Positions 1 to 11,645 of a stretch of 64,000 nucleotides of DNA are shown here, piece after piece. The notes beneath the pieces were generated by a model. That model saw only the letters and a program-made list of their open reading frames with translations, was not told the origin of the DNA and did not search any database. Each line of letters starts with the position of its first letter. Position 1 is the first letter of the stretch. Both the position numbers and the translations under genes were made by a program. Source of the stretch: Druceiella hillmani (Eukaryota; Arthropoda; Insecta; Lepidoptera; Hepialidae); NCBI GenBank assembly GCA_039881145.1, contig JAYKKI010000027.1:20285001-20349000 (forward strand). Reading direction: 5' to 3'.

Positions 1-1859
1 ATTTTAAATTATTAAATATTATTTTTAATGTTGCAAATATTTAGCCTGCCTTATATTGTATTCCAAAAAAATATGAATCTCTCAAGTACAGTGCGATACA
101 GTTTTCCTATAAATTCGAAGTAATCTCTGGAAATTTTATTTAAAATTTATTAGTTAGTTATCTTCACAGCAAAACTAGGTATGTTAAATAGTTTTGGAAA
201 TAGAGGGTTATTTATTTTTTTATTTATTTTTCAGTGTCATTGGAAATATGCTAATTAAAATAGTAAACAAATTTTGTTTAGTATTTTGTGTACTAAAATT
301 TCGTAACTACTTTTTGCCAATAAAATAATTTCGTTGTGTTCGTAGATATTTAACTTACACCGCACTATTATATCATAGATATACAACAAAGAACACACAC
401 GACTGTACATATTTATTCTAAACTAATGAAACTTTATCAACTTCACTGGCGTATAGATTTTGATCAACGTCAACCTTTATATAATTATTTTTAATATTAT
501 CTTGTGCACAAGTGACTATAATTTTCTTTTTATTAGACGGGACCTATTCCATTAAAACATCGCAATAAATTAATTAATAGCCTAATACTGTCAAATTTAG
601 TTTTATTATGTATTGTTGAATATTTTGTGAAACATTTTTTCATTATACGTACTGAAGACTCAAACCAATAGTGTACGTTGTCCTTCATTCGTAGATATTA
701 TTGCATTTTTCAATTCAACGCTGGATGCTGTGCGCTTAGGGGATTGAGCGCTTAATGGGCAATGTTGCTTTAAAGGTTTCGGGCTATTGTGGAATGTTTA
801 GGTAGCTCGTTATATAATGGAGTATCTTAATACTGTGCCGTCTAATTGGTGCGATGTGATAACTATTCTAGAAATATCGCGAAACTGGAGGTCAGGTTTA
901 AAAAGTACCTGCTATAGGCGCAAGGATCTATGTGAGATCTACTGCCCCGGGTTAAAGGACCTTTGTTAGAGTGATAATTTGATAGTTATTACTGTGATAT
1001 TATCCTTTTTATTTTATTGCTTATTACATTAGTAAAGAGCGACTGGACGTCTCTCGTTGTGAGTTGGTGGTTTTTTGTAATATTGATTTGAGTTATAAAT
1101 TGTGAGTACACTAGTGTGCGAAGTGTATAATATCGGGTTCTCACTCAGACTTATAGTTAGTGGATACATGATATAAAACAAGTATTGCGTTATTACTATT
1201 TTTAATAAAGAAACAAAGCATTGTGAGATTTGTGATAAAAATAGAAGTTTTTAGTTAAACGTTGATGGAAGTTTTGTGTCGGGAGTAGAGATGGAACAAG
1301 ATTGCATTCATATGACCGTGATAATATGCGAGTAGCGTTCGAATCTTCTCGCTTCAGTTTCACATGTCCAATAATTACTTATGAAGCTACTTGTGGAAGC
1401 GATGTAGGAGAAGGGGGCGGTAGGGCAGCTTGCTTTGGTGTGATACTCGGACATATGGGTTAACTAAACTTAGTAAACTTAGTTTCCGTGGATCCTAAAT
1501 ACTAGAGAGTAAACTATACCCATACTTCAGCATGAGTCTGAGTGAAAAGGAAAGCTTTAAATATATTATACAGGTTGAGTATTAGATGTACATGTACCGT
1601 TCATATGCTGAATTAATGTTGTAAAAACCAATGGTTTCGTTGAATACCCTGTAAGGAGGTACTTATAGATCTTGTGATTTGGTTAAATTGTAAAATTTAC
1701 GGCCAAATAGAGGAATGGGTATTTATGAAGTTGATAAAGAAAAAATACTGACATAATTTTAAATCCTACTAAAATTGAGTTCATTAATTAGGGTGAACAA
1801 AATATTATGTAATGATTTTAGTTTAATATCAATAATTTGTGGACAAGCTTAACCATTTA
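1..1859. other. Unit start block of A; no gene
   Basis: AT-rich sequence with no credible ORF and stops in all frames. The first 200 bases are the start block, paralogous to about 14450-14640 of the S half, which shows the common ancestry of the halves. A motif around 1520-1560 (TGAGTCTGAGTGAAAAG) recurs in all halves just upstream of beta. I recognise no host or transposon protein here. Confidence 0.7.
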
Positions 1860-2270
1860 CGGCTGTTACTGATGTCGCCATCAAAACTTACATCATCGAC
1901 ATTGCAGAGAATTATCTCTCAATGCGTAAATCAAACTTTTTACAGCCGCCCACATATCATATAATGTGTTTTGCCGATTCGTAGGTAAGCAAAAGAAAGC
2001 CATTAGTTTGGAAAAGTATCTTACACTGACGTTTTTATAAAGGCTCGTAATAAAGCATGAGCAACATGTCCCCAGTGGCCAATATAACCCGCAGACTGGA
2101 TGCCGAACGTCTCCGGGCCGGACGATCAAACAACGCGCGGTATCATTGTAAATAAGCTTTGACTGTGTTACTATGTAAATAAGGGGAATAAATAAAGAGC
2201 AAGGTAAGGGCGGGGGTTGCGGCAGGGTGGCTGCAACTCCCGCCCTTACCTTGCTCGTAGGAACACTCTA
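1860..2270. repeat. Beta block, copy A-L, with hairpin
   Basis: A locally GC-rich block (around 2090-2260) in AT-rich surroundings. It is the best conserved of the beta copies and has 7 relatives in the window. It ends in a strong hairpin: 24-bp arms at 2197-2220 and 2233-2256, with one mismatch and a 12-base loop. A 78-codon minus-strand ORF (1893-2129) is open here, but its frame is not kept in all copies and I recognise no protein, so I do not call a gene. Confidence 0.8.
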
Positions 2271-4439
2271 GCGTGTAATAAACACCTGTAGAGTGAAGAG
2301 GCTAAGCGAGTGCTGTAAATATGTACGGCGAATGTCCTAGTCAGTGTTTGAAGACAAATTTTTGTATTTCGTGTTTTTCAAATACAAGCTGCTAATTTTT
2401 TTGTAGAGTAGGTTTAAAGTTATTCCTTAATAAGTTTAAGCAATTTAATAGCATGAAAGCACTAACTAAACTTGATTTTCTTTGAACAAATTTTTCTTAA
2501 TTTTAATCTTAAAACGTACGGGACTCACTCAGGATAGACCGATAAACGAAAGTATTTTACAAAATGTTAACAAAACAATGTTTCAGTTTGTAAATTTTTA
2601 TCGATTGTAAACTAAAAATAGTAAAAGTTTCAGTTTTTAGAATAAAATCATCCAGTATTGTTCTGTAGTGGCGGCACTTTTTAAATCTCGCTTCAAGATT
2701 TTAGAAGACTTTAATTATAATTTTTTTATAGATCAACTCGTTTTAACGTCTCACATTCGTTTCAGCTGCAGTAATGTTATTGGATCATTGACGTGCACTT
2801 TATTTTAACTAACATCATAGAAAGAAGTCCGCTGGTGTCAAAGTCCAGAAGCCTGGAATTATCGTTACTATTTCAAAGCAGTTTTTGGGGAAATATCTCA
2901 GGCACAACTTGAATGCAATATGATAGGTAGCATTATCTCATTGGAACCACATTGGTATTATGGACCTGCAATTATTGAAATATTTATGCCAAAAAGTATC
3001 TTAACATAGAAATTCAATTATTTGAAATAAATGTAATTGCATGGACTCAACGATATTTGAAAAAATACGAATCGGTGATTCCCCACTTCGTTATTCTAGT
3101 TCGAATGATTACTTTCCTTGAGTTGTTTTTTTTAATGTGAAGCCTGGATTTTCAGCGCTCTCTGTAGTGGCAGTTCTTTTTATTCACAAAACCATTCAGA
3201 TGTAAATGGATTTCGTCTGAGAAGACGATTTGAAGGTATGTAGTCAATAAAGTTAGAGAATTTTTCCAGCATTTCATTTGCACATATGTATCTTGATTCA
3301 AGATCTGTTTTTTTCAAATTTTATCCAAATTAATTATTACACTATCCGCAAGGCAGATAAAGGTTTACGAAGAGAGACATCTGCACTTACAGACTCTACT
3401 TATTATTCGCTCAACGCTTTCGTTAGTACGGAACGATTGCATACGAACTTGAGGTTTAGATTTTTGTGTTAATCTAGAATCAGTCGATCCACTCTTTAAT
3501 CTCAACACTTGGATATACACTGGTTTTGCATAACCTGTATACCGATCTAAAAAACACAACGAACAGGCACATAAATTTGAGTATTTTTGTGAAATAAGCG
3601 GACGCAAAAAGTGCTCTGTGCCTGTGGTGAACTTACTCATCGGGGCTAAAATTGCAAACGGCGCGCTACGCGACAATAACTTTCGTAAGCCTTAATTATT
3701 TCGTTCACTAGATAGAGCGAGACAGAGAGTGCATTTTTTTGACTGACAGTACATACGCCTTATTATTTTTAGCTTCTAAAAATCATAATCAAGTGAAATG
3801 AAAATAGAAATTGATTAATTTTTTATTTTATATTGATTTTGCCAAATAACAAATAATTATTAGCACCGAAAATATTAAAATATTTTTTGAGTCAGAAAAG
3901 GCAATATGTATTAAGAAAAACGATGTACTTAAGGAAAACGTATTGAAAATAATTTTTCATGGTGAACATGCATCACATTATAATTATATTTATTTAAAAT
4001 AAAATTATCGTGAAAAAGGTTTATGGCTTAATAGATTTACGAGTAATTAAAAGCATATTTATATATGCGTGAATTGCAAACTGCAGACTTGTTTTGCTCT
4101 AAGTAATTTATTTATTTATTTACTTATTTCCTATACGGAGATGTTTACGAACTCAATTCCACGACAGTGGGTTTTGCCTTGACTGGGGAACATATAGTTT
4201 TTGCTTGTGAGTTCTCGTATATTTATTTGATGCAAATGCGATATCTCTTAAAAAGAATGGGACAAAACAGTTTTCCGCCCAACAATTTTTATAAGAAAAT
4301 GAGCAAAAGTTAAATCCTTTCGAAAGTCGAAAGTATGGAAATTGATTATGCCCAGGATAATAGAAGCATGGAATGTAAAATGGAAGTAAACATATTATAT
4401 TTTATATAAATACTTTAAAAAGTTTTTTGAACTCTCAAG
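2271..4439. other. L-half spacer of A; no gene
   Basis: AT-rich, repeated exactly at 22666-24834. Around 2825-3010 a plus-strand reading frame resembles the 62-codon ORF of unit C at 45511-45699, but it is interrupted here. Around 3590-3740 there is a more GC-rich stretch (CGCGCTACGCGACAATAAC) shared with B and D. I see no recognisable gene. Confidence 0.6.
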
Positions 4440-4595
4440 CATGACATACCCTCTAGTGGACTTCATATAATGCATTATGATTTTATCTTACAACAGACAA
4501 ATGTCTTACACAGAAAAATCCGACAGCGTGGAAGGACGAGGGCGAGATTTCAGCGACGTGATCATCAAAGGCTGATTGTGAATTGGATCTTACGT
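4440..4595 (-). pseudogene. Very degenerate Jockey-like reverse transcriptase thumb (A-L)
   Basis: Collinear with the better preserved RT fragment at about 49735-49910 of unit C. The minus strand reads roughly DHHVAEISPSSFHAVGFF where C reads GHHVNEISRVIFCNLRFI, the part of the LINE RT thumb that follows the DLGV motif. Stops and frameshifts run throughout. Assignment depends on alignment to C; alone it would not be recognisable. Confidence 0.5.
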
Positions 4596-6353
4596 AAAAG
4601 TGTGTGACTTCAACGTTTGTCTGTCCATTTATTCTTGAGCAAATAACTGCAAAGATGCAATGAATTCAAATTGGCATATACGTAGTTCAAGTTGATGAAT
4701 AACTCATAGGCAGTTGTCCGTAGCTTCACTCGCCTGCATACTAATACTATGAAAAACTGTTTAAGAGGCACTAATTTAAAAATAAATGTACAAGAAAACC
4801 TGTCAGGCACGAGTAGTACTCGCACAAAGCAGGTTTCGCACACATTTAAGCACTTATAAACATTTATATTATTTCTATTATTAATTTTTCATAACGCAAA
4901 TACATTGGCTGCTACATACTTCACTGGCATCAAAACATGGTGCACATTTAAAAAAATATTAGATCTACGCTAATCGCTGTTATCCTACAATATATGTGTA
5001 GGCTTCTAAAAATTCTTTTTTCTTTATCAATTTAGATTTCGTTAATAAGAGGGGAGAATACATGTTTTTAGTATATTTTTTAATAAATCTTTGAAGATAA
5101 GTATACTAATAAAAAGCAACGGAAATATATGTTTAAAGCCCTAACCACAAGTCCTTTCAACTAATATCCCATATTCAATACGGAATAAAAAAAATGAAGT
5201 ATTTAATTTCATCCACTAAAGTTTCCATGTAAATATTTGTGTGTCAGCATATGTTGTACTACTATGTCAAATTTCAAGTTTCAGCGTCAATCGGTGTCTG
5301 GAAAAATGGCTGCGGCAGAGGGACGAATACATGAGTGATTTCATAAGAGTTCCGCTTTTCTTTTTGTGTTACGAAATCCTGAAAGTTTTCCAATGCTAAT
5401 GGAAGTCATGCGCCGTGGTTTTAGTACCAATATCTGTACCAACGCCAAGATCTTGATTATTTATCCTGTCTTTGGTGTAAAAATAATTTTGGTAAAATTT
5501 TCTCGTCCAGCTAATCAATGAAATTGACACAAAAAACATTTTTTTTAAATTACAGAAAGCTGCAGAAATGGTTTACGCTAAGTAAAATACAAAAATAAGA
5601 AAGTACAAGTTAATAAAGCAATAAACTTTGTGACAAATTTAAATTCTGTAAAAAGTAGCAATAAAAATACACTTTGCCAACATATTACTCTTAAATTTTT
5701 TCAGTACTTTAATTCGATTTTTCAGAATGGCGTTACCATTAAATTGGTTTCCAGTAAAGAGTAATTTAAATTTTTAACGGATGCGATTAAAATAGGCGCT
5801 AAGACATTAAAGTTTCAGTCAGTATAAAAAATCGAACTCCTTATTAAAGTCATTTTGGGTTCTAAAAGCTGATTGAAATACTTGAATATGTGAAAATCTA
5901 ATGGGCTCTTTGACAATTTCTGAAAAAGTGTTTAAAATTATTCGAAATGTATCTCATAAATCTACGATTGTGATATACTCCCCGAGAAACGTGTTTCAAG
6001 CTGAAAATTTTTTTTTATTGCTTTCATGTAGAGCCCCGCGTCAAAACACTTAGTCTCGTGATATGTAAATTTTAAGATGCTGCAAACAAATAATTAAATT
6101 GAAAAGGTTCCCTTATACACCCTTCCAAATTCTAAAGTAATAAATAAATATTGTGTACGAAATTAAATTTATGGGATCGCGCTATCTTGCTCCCACGATT
6201 ATTAGAAGTTGGCTATCTATAAGTATATTATGATCTGTTTAAAAACATTTTGACGTCATGTGTTCTAATTGACGGTTTATTTGTGTTTCAGTGTTTAGCC
6301 GCATATGTTAATATACAATAATACTTTGATCTCAATTATTAAATAAAAAAAAA

Positions 6354-6451
<98 letters not shown>

Positions 6452-8047
6452 AATATATATATATCAAGTCTATTGCAGTTCGATTTCTTTAATCATTATT
6501 TTTAAACTAAAAGTAATGACGTACATCCATTAAATGTTTTATTAAACATATTGCGAATATCTGTTTGGGCAGTAAATTTAAAAAATGGGCAGTAAGGTGT
6601 GAGCAGTAATTTAAGCAAAATCGGTCTTTAAGAAATCTTTAACCTAAGTAGTTCTACAAACACTCGGTAGTAAAAATATGATCGGCCTGTTAAACAATGC
6701 ATATAATTTTGGTTTCGTTGTCAAATTGTTGCGGCAACAGGCCACCCGGTATACAATACTTAATGAAAAATAAATATAAAGTGACTTAAAATTATATTTT
6801 GAGGGTGTTTCTGTATATATAAACTTTAAAATTCTAAAACGAGCTAAATGTGTATTTGTAAAAAGGTACGAGTAAACAAACGAAAGAATTTGTGGGAAAT
6901 TGACTATATTTATACGCTCGTGAAAGATATTTTTTTATTAATATTTGCAAATGGTTCAATAAAGATACTTTGTGCCATTAAACGTTGAAATTATCGATAA
7001 ATAACAAGAACAAACATATTATAACTGTTATGCATTTAATTATCTAACTGCCAATTCAAACATTTCACTGCACATACAATCATTTATCCGCAAATAACAT
7101 TTATTTAAAGTGTCGCTCGTGTAAGACTTTTACTACCGTTATGGATGTTAATAACTGACCAAATTATTTGACATTAGTGCCGTCTGTCACAATTAATTCA
7201 ATTACTGCTAAAATATTTAATACATCCGTGTGAATTTTTATCTGCCCGATGTCACCGCCGGAATGTTTAAAAAATGGTTCAATGAATTACTTCCTATTAC
7301 TTACTAGTTCTTGGTGGCTTAGTTATGTGGTGTTATTTATACGATAATACTTGGTGGTTATTTGCACTATATCTAAATACAAGTACCCATTTTTGTTATT
7401 AGATAATTTTATTATTAGACATAAAGCTATAAAAGAATTTTATGTCTGGTCAAATTCTGCATTTTATTTAATCTCGCTATCTTAAAAAGTTTCGAGACAT
7501 TATGAATAAAATGGTATCTGAGGAAATACGCTACGCTAAATGAGCGGACTGTGACCGGTATATAGCTGTGGATGGATTTTCTCTTAGAACGTTGAGGACC
7601 TCTGTTAGTAATAGATTATACTTTAGTCCTAATCATAATATCAAAGTTTGAATTTAGTCCTATGTATTTTGATTCGGCGACACGCGGAGCATGTGCGATA
7701 TGCACCAAAGATTACCAGGTAGAACAATTGTCATCGTCTTTATGATCTTCTGTGCATATAGTACACATCAGCGTGTCGCCGGGATGAACTTAACACTGGT
7801 ACAAAATCCCAGGACCTATCAAGTCGACTTAATTTTATATCAAGATATGAGTAACTGTGAAATATTTCGTTTTCAATGAAAGATTTCCAGCTTGTTTTCA
7901 ATGTCTTCCGTTGCCTACTTATTTATTCGTGCTGATAGAGATTTTTGTATGAAATAGTTTTTGTGCGTTTTGTTCATCAATATGTTCGTTGTTGTGTTCC
8001 ACATAGATAGTAAAATAAATAATAGTAAAAGGAGAAAAAAAAGAGGA
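4596..8047. other. L-half spacer of A; repeats, no gene
   Basis: It holds a diverged copy of the TTCCG...ACGAAATCC hairpin repeat (about 5316-5395), long AT-rich stretches, and a (TA)n tract at 6354-6464. From about 7590 to 8047 lies what looks like the 3' untranslated part of the RNase H-bearing LINE relic, because unit D rejoins exactly here (its 59040). No credible coding frame is present; a 62-codon plus-strand ORF at 7691 is not supported. Confidence 0.6.
6354..6464. repeat. (TA)n microsatellite
   Basis: About 110 bases of TA repeats interrupted by short GTA and ACACAC variants. The corresponding tract in B (26743-26818) is shorter and purer, so the locus changes length between units. 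Confidence 0.95.
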
Positions 8048-8560
8048 TTAAACTGAGCCAAAGCTTTTTAAAATTGCCTCTGCCAGTTTCGGTGGTTCGT
8101 TGCTATACAAGAATTCTTGCAGCAGAACGCTCAGTGGGAACATTCTCATTTTAGGATGTTTGCTGCGAAAGCTGGGCTCTCAAAGATATGCTTGGGGGAG
8201 AGCTGGACTTCCGGGCAGTTCTTGCAATGAGTATAAGTTCCGAAATTGTCTGGGTGCATTTCCATGGCTTTAAGGTAATTAGTTCTTAGTCGGGCTATTG
8301 TAGATGTGATATGTCCAGAGCAGTTGAGATCAGTAATGAGGGGTTTTTTAAAGGTGTGGATCAAAATTCTGCACCTTGTTACTGCGTCAGCATTTGCAAG
8401 TATGAAGGTGTTATGTAAATATGGTGGCGAATCGAGGTCTCTGGCTTCTTTGGCTAGAGTATCAGTGCACTCGTTTCCCTCTATATTGACGTGTTTAGGA
8501 ATCCATTGCATCGTACAGAATTTTTCCGCTATCTGTCTGTTCTGGTAACGTCTGATCCTA
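8048..8560 (-). pseudogene. RNase H C-terminal part of a Jockey/I-like LINE (A)
   Basis: A 121-codon open stretch (8146-8511) begins MQWIPKHVNIEGNECTDTLA. WIPxHVxIxGNExxDxLAKEA is the end of the RNase H domain carried at the ORF2 C terminus of several arthropod non-LTR retrotransposons. Asp17 would be the last catalytic aspartate. Near the end, C96, C99 and H108 fit the CxxC...H...C knuckle that follows RNase H in such elements, but the last Cys is Ser112. A frameshift near 8150 moves the terminal part (EFLYSNEPPKLAEAILKSF, stop at 8048) to another frame. Endonuclease, RT and the first half of RNase H are absent, so it is a 5'-truncated dead copy. Similar relics are at 28422-28934 and 59413-59905. 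Confidence 0.82.
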
Positions 8561-8689
8561 AAGGAACTTCAGATCGATTGCTACTCCTGGCCAGCCAAAT
8601 CATTGTATTTAACTTTGCATCGTAACATTTAAGCAAAAAGATAAAAGTGTTTCGAGGTCAATTGTTGCAGTCGAATGCATCCTCAAATC

Positions 8690-9120
8690 AAATACATACA
8701 CTAAATGTGATCAATATGGATGTTAACGAGTGGCAGCGACGAGAGTGAAATAAATTTCGTCACGCGCTAAATAAAGATATCGATCAACGCTGCGCCCCAA
8801 TAAACTGTGGCAGCAAACAAATAACTGACTGAATTGATTCGCGAAATCTATCTTCTTCAGTGGTAATGAAACGCAAATAGATACAGACCAGAGTTAACTT
8901 TTCGCGGAGCTGCTGCTTCAGCGATAGTGAAACCCACATAGATTCGAGTCACAGTTAGCTTTATGCACAACTGTATTTTGTGAAGGATTACGGAGTCAAA
9001 TGTATTCAAGTGCACTAGGAGCACAATACGATTTGTGTTAGTTTTGCGCATAACCAACTCAGGAGCTGAATTGTCTTTATGCATTTCGAAGCATGGCGGT
9101 TTTGATAATTTATTAGAAAG
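8690..9120. repeat. Delta block, copy A-1
   Basis: First of three delta copies in A. The core is GTGATCAATATGG, then a GC-richer stretch with ATAAAGATATCG and AAACTGTGGCAG, then AATGAAACGCAAATAGAT. About 100 bases before it lies a short upstream block shared with the other deltas (ACATTTAAGC). This copy is cut on its right by the LINE insertion region at 9161. Confidence 0.85.
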
Positions 9121-9160
9121 TAGATTTACTTTCGATTTAGATTTACTTTTTTGTAGATAT

Positions 9161-10823
9161 AATAATGATAATAATAATAAAGCTTTATTAAATTCCATAT
9201 AAAAAGTTACATACATGCAACATGCAATAAAAAATAAATAATAAATAACAACAAAAATTAAAAAGGATGACATTTGTATACAATGTATAAAAAATTAAAA
9301 TAGAATAGTAAAATTAATTAATGCTCATGATAATTTACATTGACAATTATTATATAAAATTTTTATATTATTTATTAAATTTATATGGACCCCCTTAGGG
9401 TAAAAAAGCCTCCTCCAAAGTTTGCCATTCGTCTCTATCTTTGACTGTTTGGAGCCATTCGCAACCTGCTGTAGCCCCGATCTCGTCAGCTCATCTGGCA
9501 TTGAGTCTGCTCGGCATCTTCGGTAATTTTTTCCTCTGAGAAACTTGATGAACGTTGAGTGGTGGATGCACTGAGAGTCTTGTCCTTTTTGTGTGTTCGT
9601 GATTCCTGGGTGTTTGGGATTATAAGTTATTTTCAGGAGATGTTGAAAGGGTTCTTTTCTTGTTTCCTGTTGTGATTTCCGGGTTGTTTTTTAATATGAT
9701 TAATTTATCGTATTTTATTATAGCTCTCTTTCCTTTTTCTTTCTCGATTCTTACTTGTATCTGCAATTCCTTTCTTTTCTCTAATACTTTTAGCGGATAA
9801 TCTTCTTTTATGTAGTATGCAGTGTCGTTGAGAGCTCGTTTTTGTTTGAGAATATTGATTTTTATTCCAAGTGTCGTAAATGTTATGGTGACCGGACGGG
9901 GTTTGTCTGTTCTTTTACCAATTCTTCTTATGGCTTGTAAGTCCTTACAGTTTATTTTCGTTGTGAAGTACTTGTTTATAAAGTTCATCATATTTTTTTC
10001 TAACTCTAAATAGGATTGTTCCCTTCCTCCACTCCAAAAAATACTAGATTGCGCTGTCTAGCCTCTTTTTCTAAATAATAAAGTTGCTTGCCTTGATTGT
10101 TTACTTTTTCTTCCAGTTTTTGCAGTTTGGTGTCCCAGACTTGGAGTTTTTTGTCCATGATTTCGTTGATGTTTTTTGTAATTTCCTCTGTTATTTTTTC
10201 TGCACTTTTTGAAATCATATTTTTTTGTTCTTCCATGTCGTTTTGTATTTTTTGAAGTGTTTTCATTATTTCCTCCATAGTCAACAATCTATGTCTATAA
10301 CGCCCTCTTGTGGTATTAGTGAAGAGCTTGGTAGACGTTCGATCGTATAGTTACGCACTTTCTCTAGTAGTATCTCCACTAGCCTCCAGATAGCGGTGCT
10401 AACGTGCGCTAGTCGTCATTAAATGGCGCTAAACGTCTTTGTTTAGCAAAGAAGTGTCTAGAAATTATGTTTGATGACTCATCTTACAGATAGGTTTTAG
10501 GTTATTTTTTTCTTTGTATCACTATTTTTCGTATCTAGCACTGAGTTCGCTTTTTTCATGTATTTAATGTTTTTCGTACTGCACTTTGTAGTGTCTCTTT
10601 AATGGTATTTTTTGTTGTTTTAATAACTTTTTCTCACTATTAATGTTCGTAGTAATTATCACAATTTCTTAAAAGTCACTTGGTATTCACTTTGTTCTTC
10701 ATATTGTATCAGTGAATCGCACTTTAAGTTATAGTTTTTAGCACTTTTAATCACTTTTTACACTTGAAATACATATTTTTTACCGTAATTATTGCGGACA
10801 CGAAGTAAGCCGTGCACGTGTTT
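9161..10823 (-). mobile_element. Internally deleted LINE, non-autonomous (A)
   Basis: A 1.66-kb minus-strand insertion flanked by a 14-bp direct repeat, TTTTTTGTAGATAT, at 9147-9160 and 10824-10837, which I take as the target-site duplication. Reading on the minus strand there is a 5' UTR (10823 to about 10279), ORF1, the last part of ORF2, a short 3' UTR, and a TTATTATTATT-type tail at 9161-9181 as seen in several LINE families. The endonuclease and RT are missing, so any movement would need help from a full-length relative. Confidence 0.8.
9395..10278 (-). pseudogene. LINE ORF1 fused to ORF2 tail, disrupted (A)
   Basis: Same ORF1 as in unit B (29792-30580), but broken. One base is lost near 10020 (TTCCCTTCC against TTCGCCTTCC in B), giving a frameshift after the RNLVFFGVEEG motif. 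A nonsense codon at about 9619 replaces a Lys of B. After the end of ORF1 a TGA at 9491-9493 interrupts a frame that continues as ADEIGATAGCEWLQTVKDRD and ends EEAFLP at 9395; that stretch matches the usual end of LINE ORF2 (RWADDI..TAG..W...A.DR..W..LEEAF). The TGA stands where the conserved Trp of RWADD would be. It cannot make a full ORF1 protein. Confidence 0.78.
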
Positions 10824-10837
10824 TTTTTTGTAGATAT

Positions 10838-11423
10838 TATAGAATAATTCACTAAAAATTTCTATACATATGATTAGTATCGAATATAAAACCTTTCCTT
10901 TGATAAATTATTAAATAAATTACTATATAGAGTATATTTGACGTCCATTTGGTAGAAATTCATTATTGATAATTAAATGAAACTACGTGATGTAGTATTA
11001 TTTTTACTTTCTTTAAGTTCTTTACCACGACCTAGATTAGGTTCTTATTCTAATCTTAAGAATTTATACTTGAATTTTAAGATTTGGAAGTTTGTGAAAT
11101 GATTCTGATTTAGTTTTACTCCCGATAAATGGGAAAGCATTAGTTTTAAATTTAGAAAATAATTTTCAAATTTGGATTTGATTGGCAAAAGAAATAAATG
11201 CATGGAAAGAAAATTTGAGAAAATTACGAGAAATATATCGCAACCCGAGATACCTCAAATATAGAGAGATAAATATTATAATATGGCCACCGAGAAATAT
11301 TTTTGAAATATTACAGTTCTCAGGCTTCGATCATCAACAGTCCTGAAGTAAATAAAAAATGAAGATAATAAATTGTGAACATATTTCCTAACCCGATTTC
11401 TCCCATAAAGTATACAACTCACG
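10838..11423. other. Spacer with half of the palindrome sequence (A)
   Basis: AT-rich. Positions about 10920-11045 match the left flank and outer half of one arm of the palindrome found at 36436-36712 (ATTAAATGAAACTACGTGAT at about 10975), without the second arm. The same half-copy is at about 31225-31340 and 61195-61310. No gene seen. Confidence 0.65.
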
Positions 11424-11645
11424 TCCGTATGCACCACACACCACCAGGACTCTCAGTCGGATTTACTGACAGGTAAAAAAGTATTTTGTATGGATACTTT
11501 AGGAATTAGACCGCGCAATATGGTACGGTCGGTAAAGTAGACTCTTATTCCGACGTAACTGACAGTTAATGAGAAACAGAAATATGTCCTTAACTGTCAG
11601 TAAGTCCGACTGACAGTCTTGATTGCGTATGGTACATATGGCCGT
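11424..11645. mobile_element. Foldback MITE-like element (A)
   Basis: Imperfect terminal inverted repeats. The 25-base arm at 11448-11472 (starting GACTCTCAGTCGG) pairs with 11594-11618 with two mismatches, and weaker pairing continues outward to about 11424 and 11645. An inner pair (ACTGACAGTTAA at 11558, TTAACTGTCAGT at 11590) adds a second stem. There is no coding capacity, and I could not find a clean target-site duplication, so the superfamily is open. Confidence 0.65.

Noticed and set aside
3365..3676. 103-codon minus ORF, repeated at 23760
   Set aside because: Its persistence in A and B reflects their identity; D breaks the frame into two.
8306..8548. 80-codon plus-strand ORF, repeated at 28680 and 59653
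   Set aside because: Antisense to the RNase H relic.
9822..10013. 63-codon plus-strand ORF, repeated at 30123
   Set aside because: Antisense to LINE ORF1.
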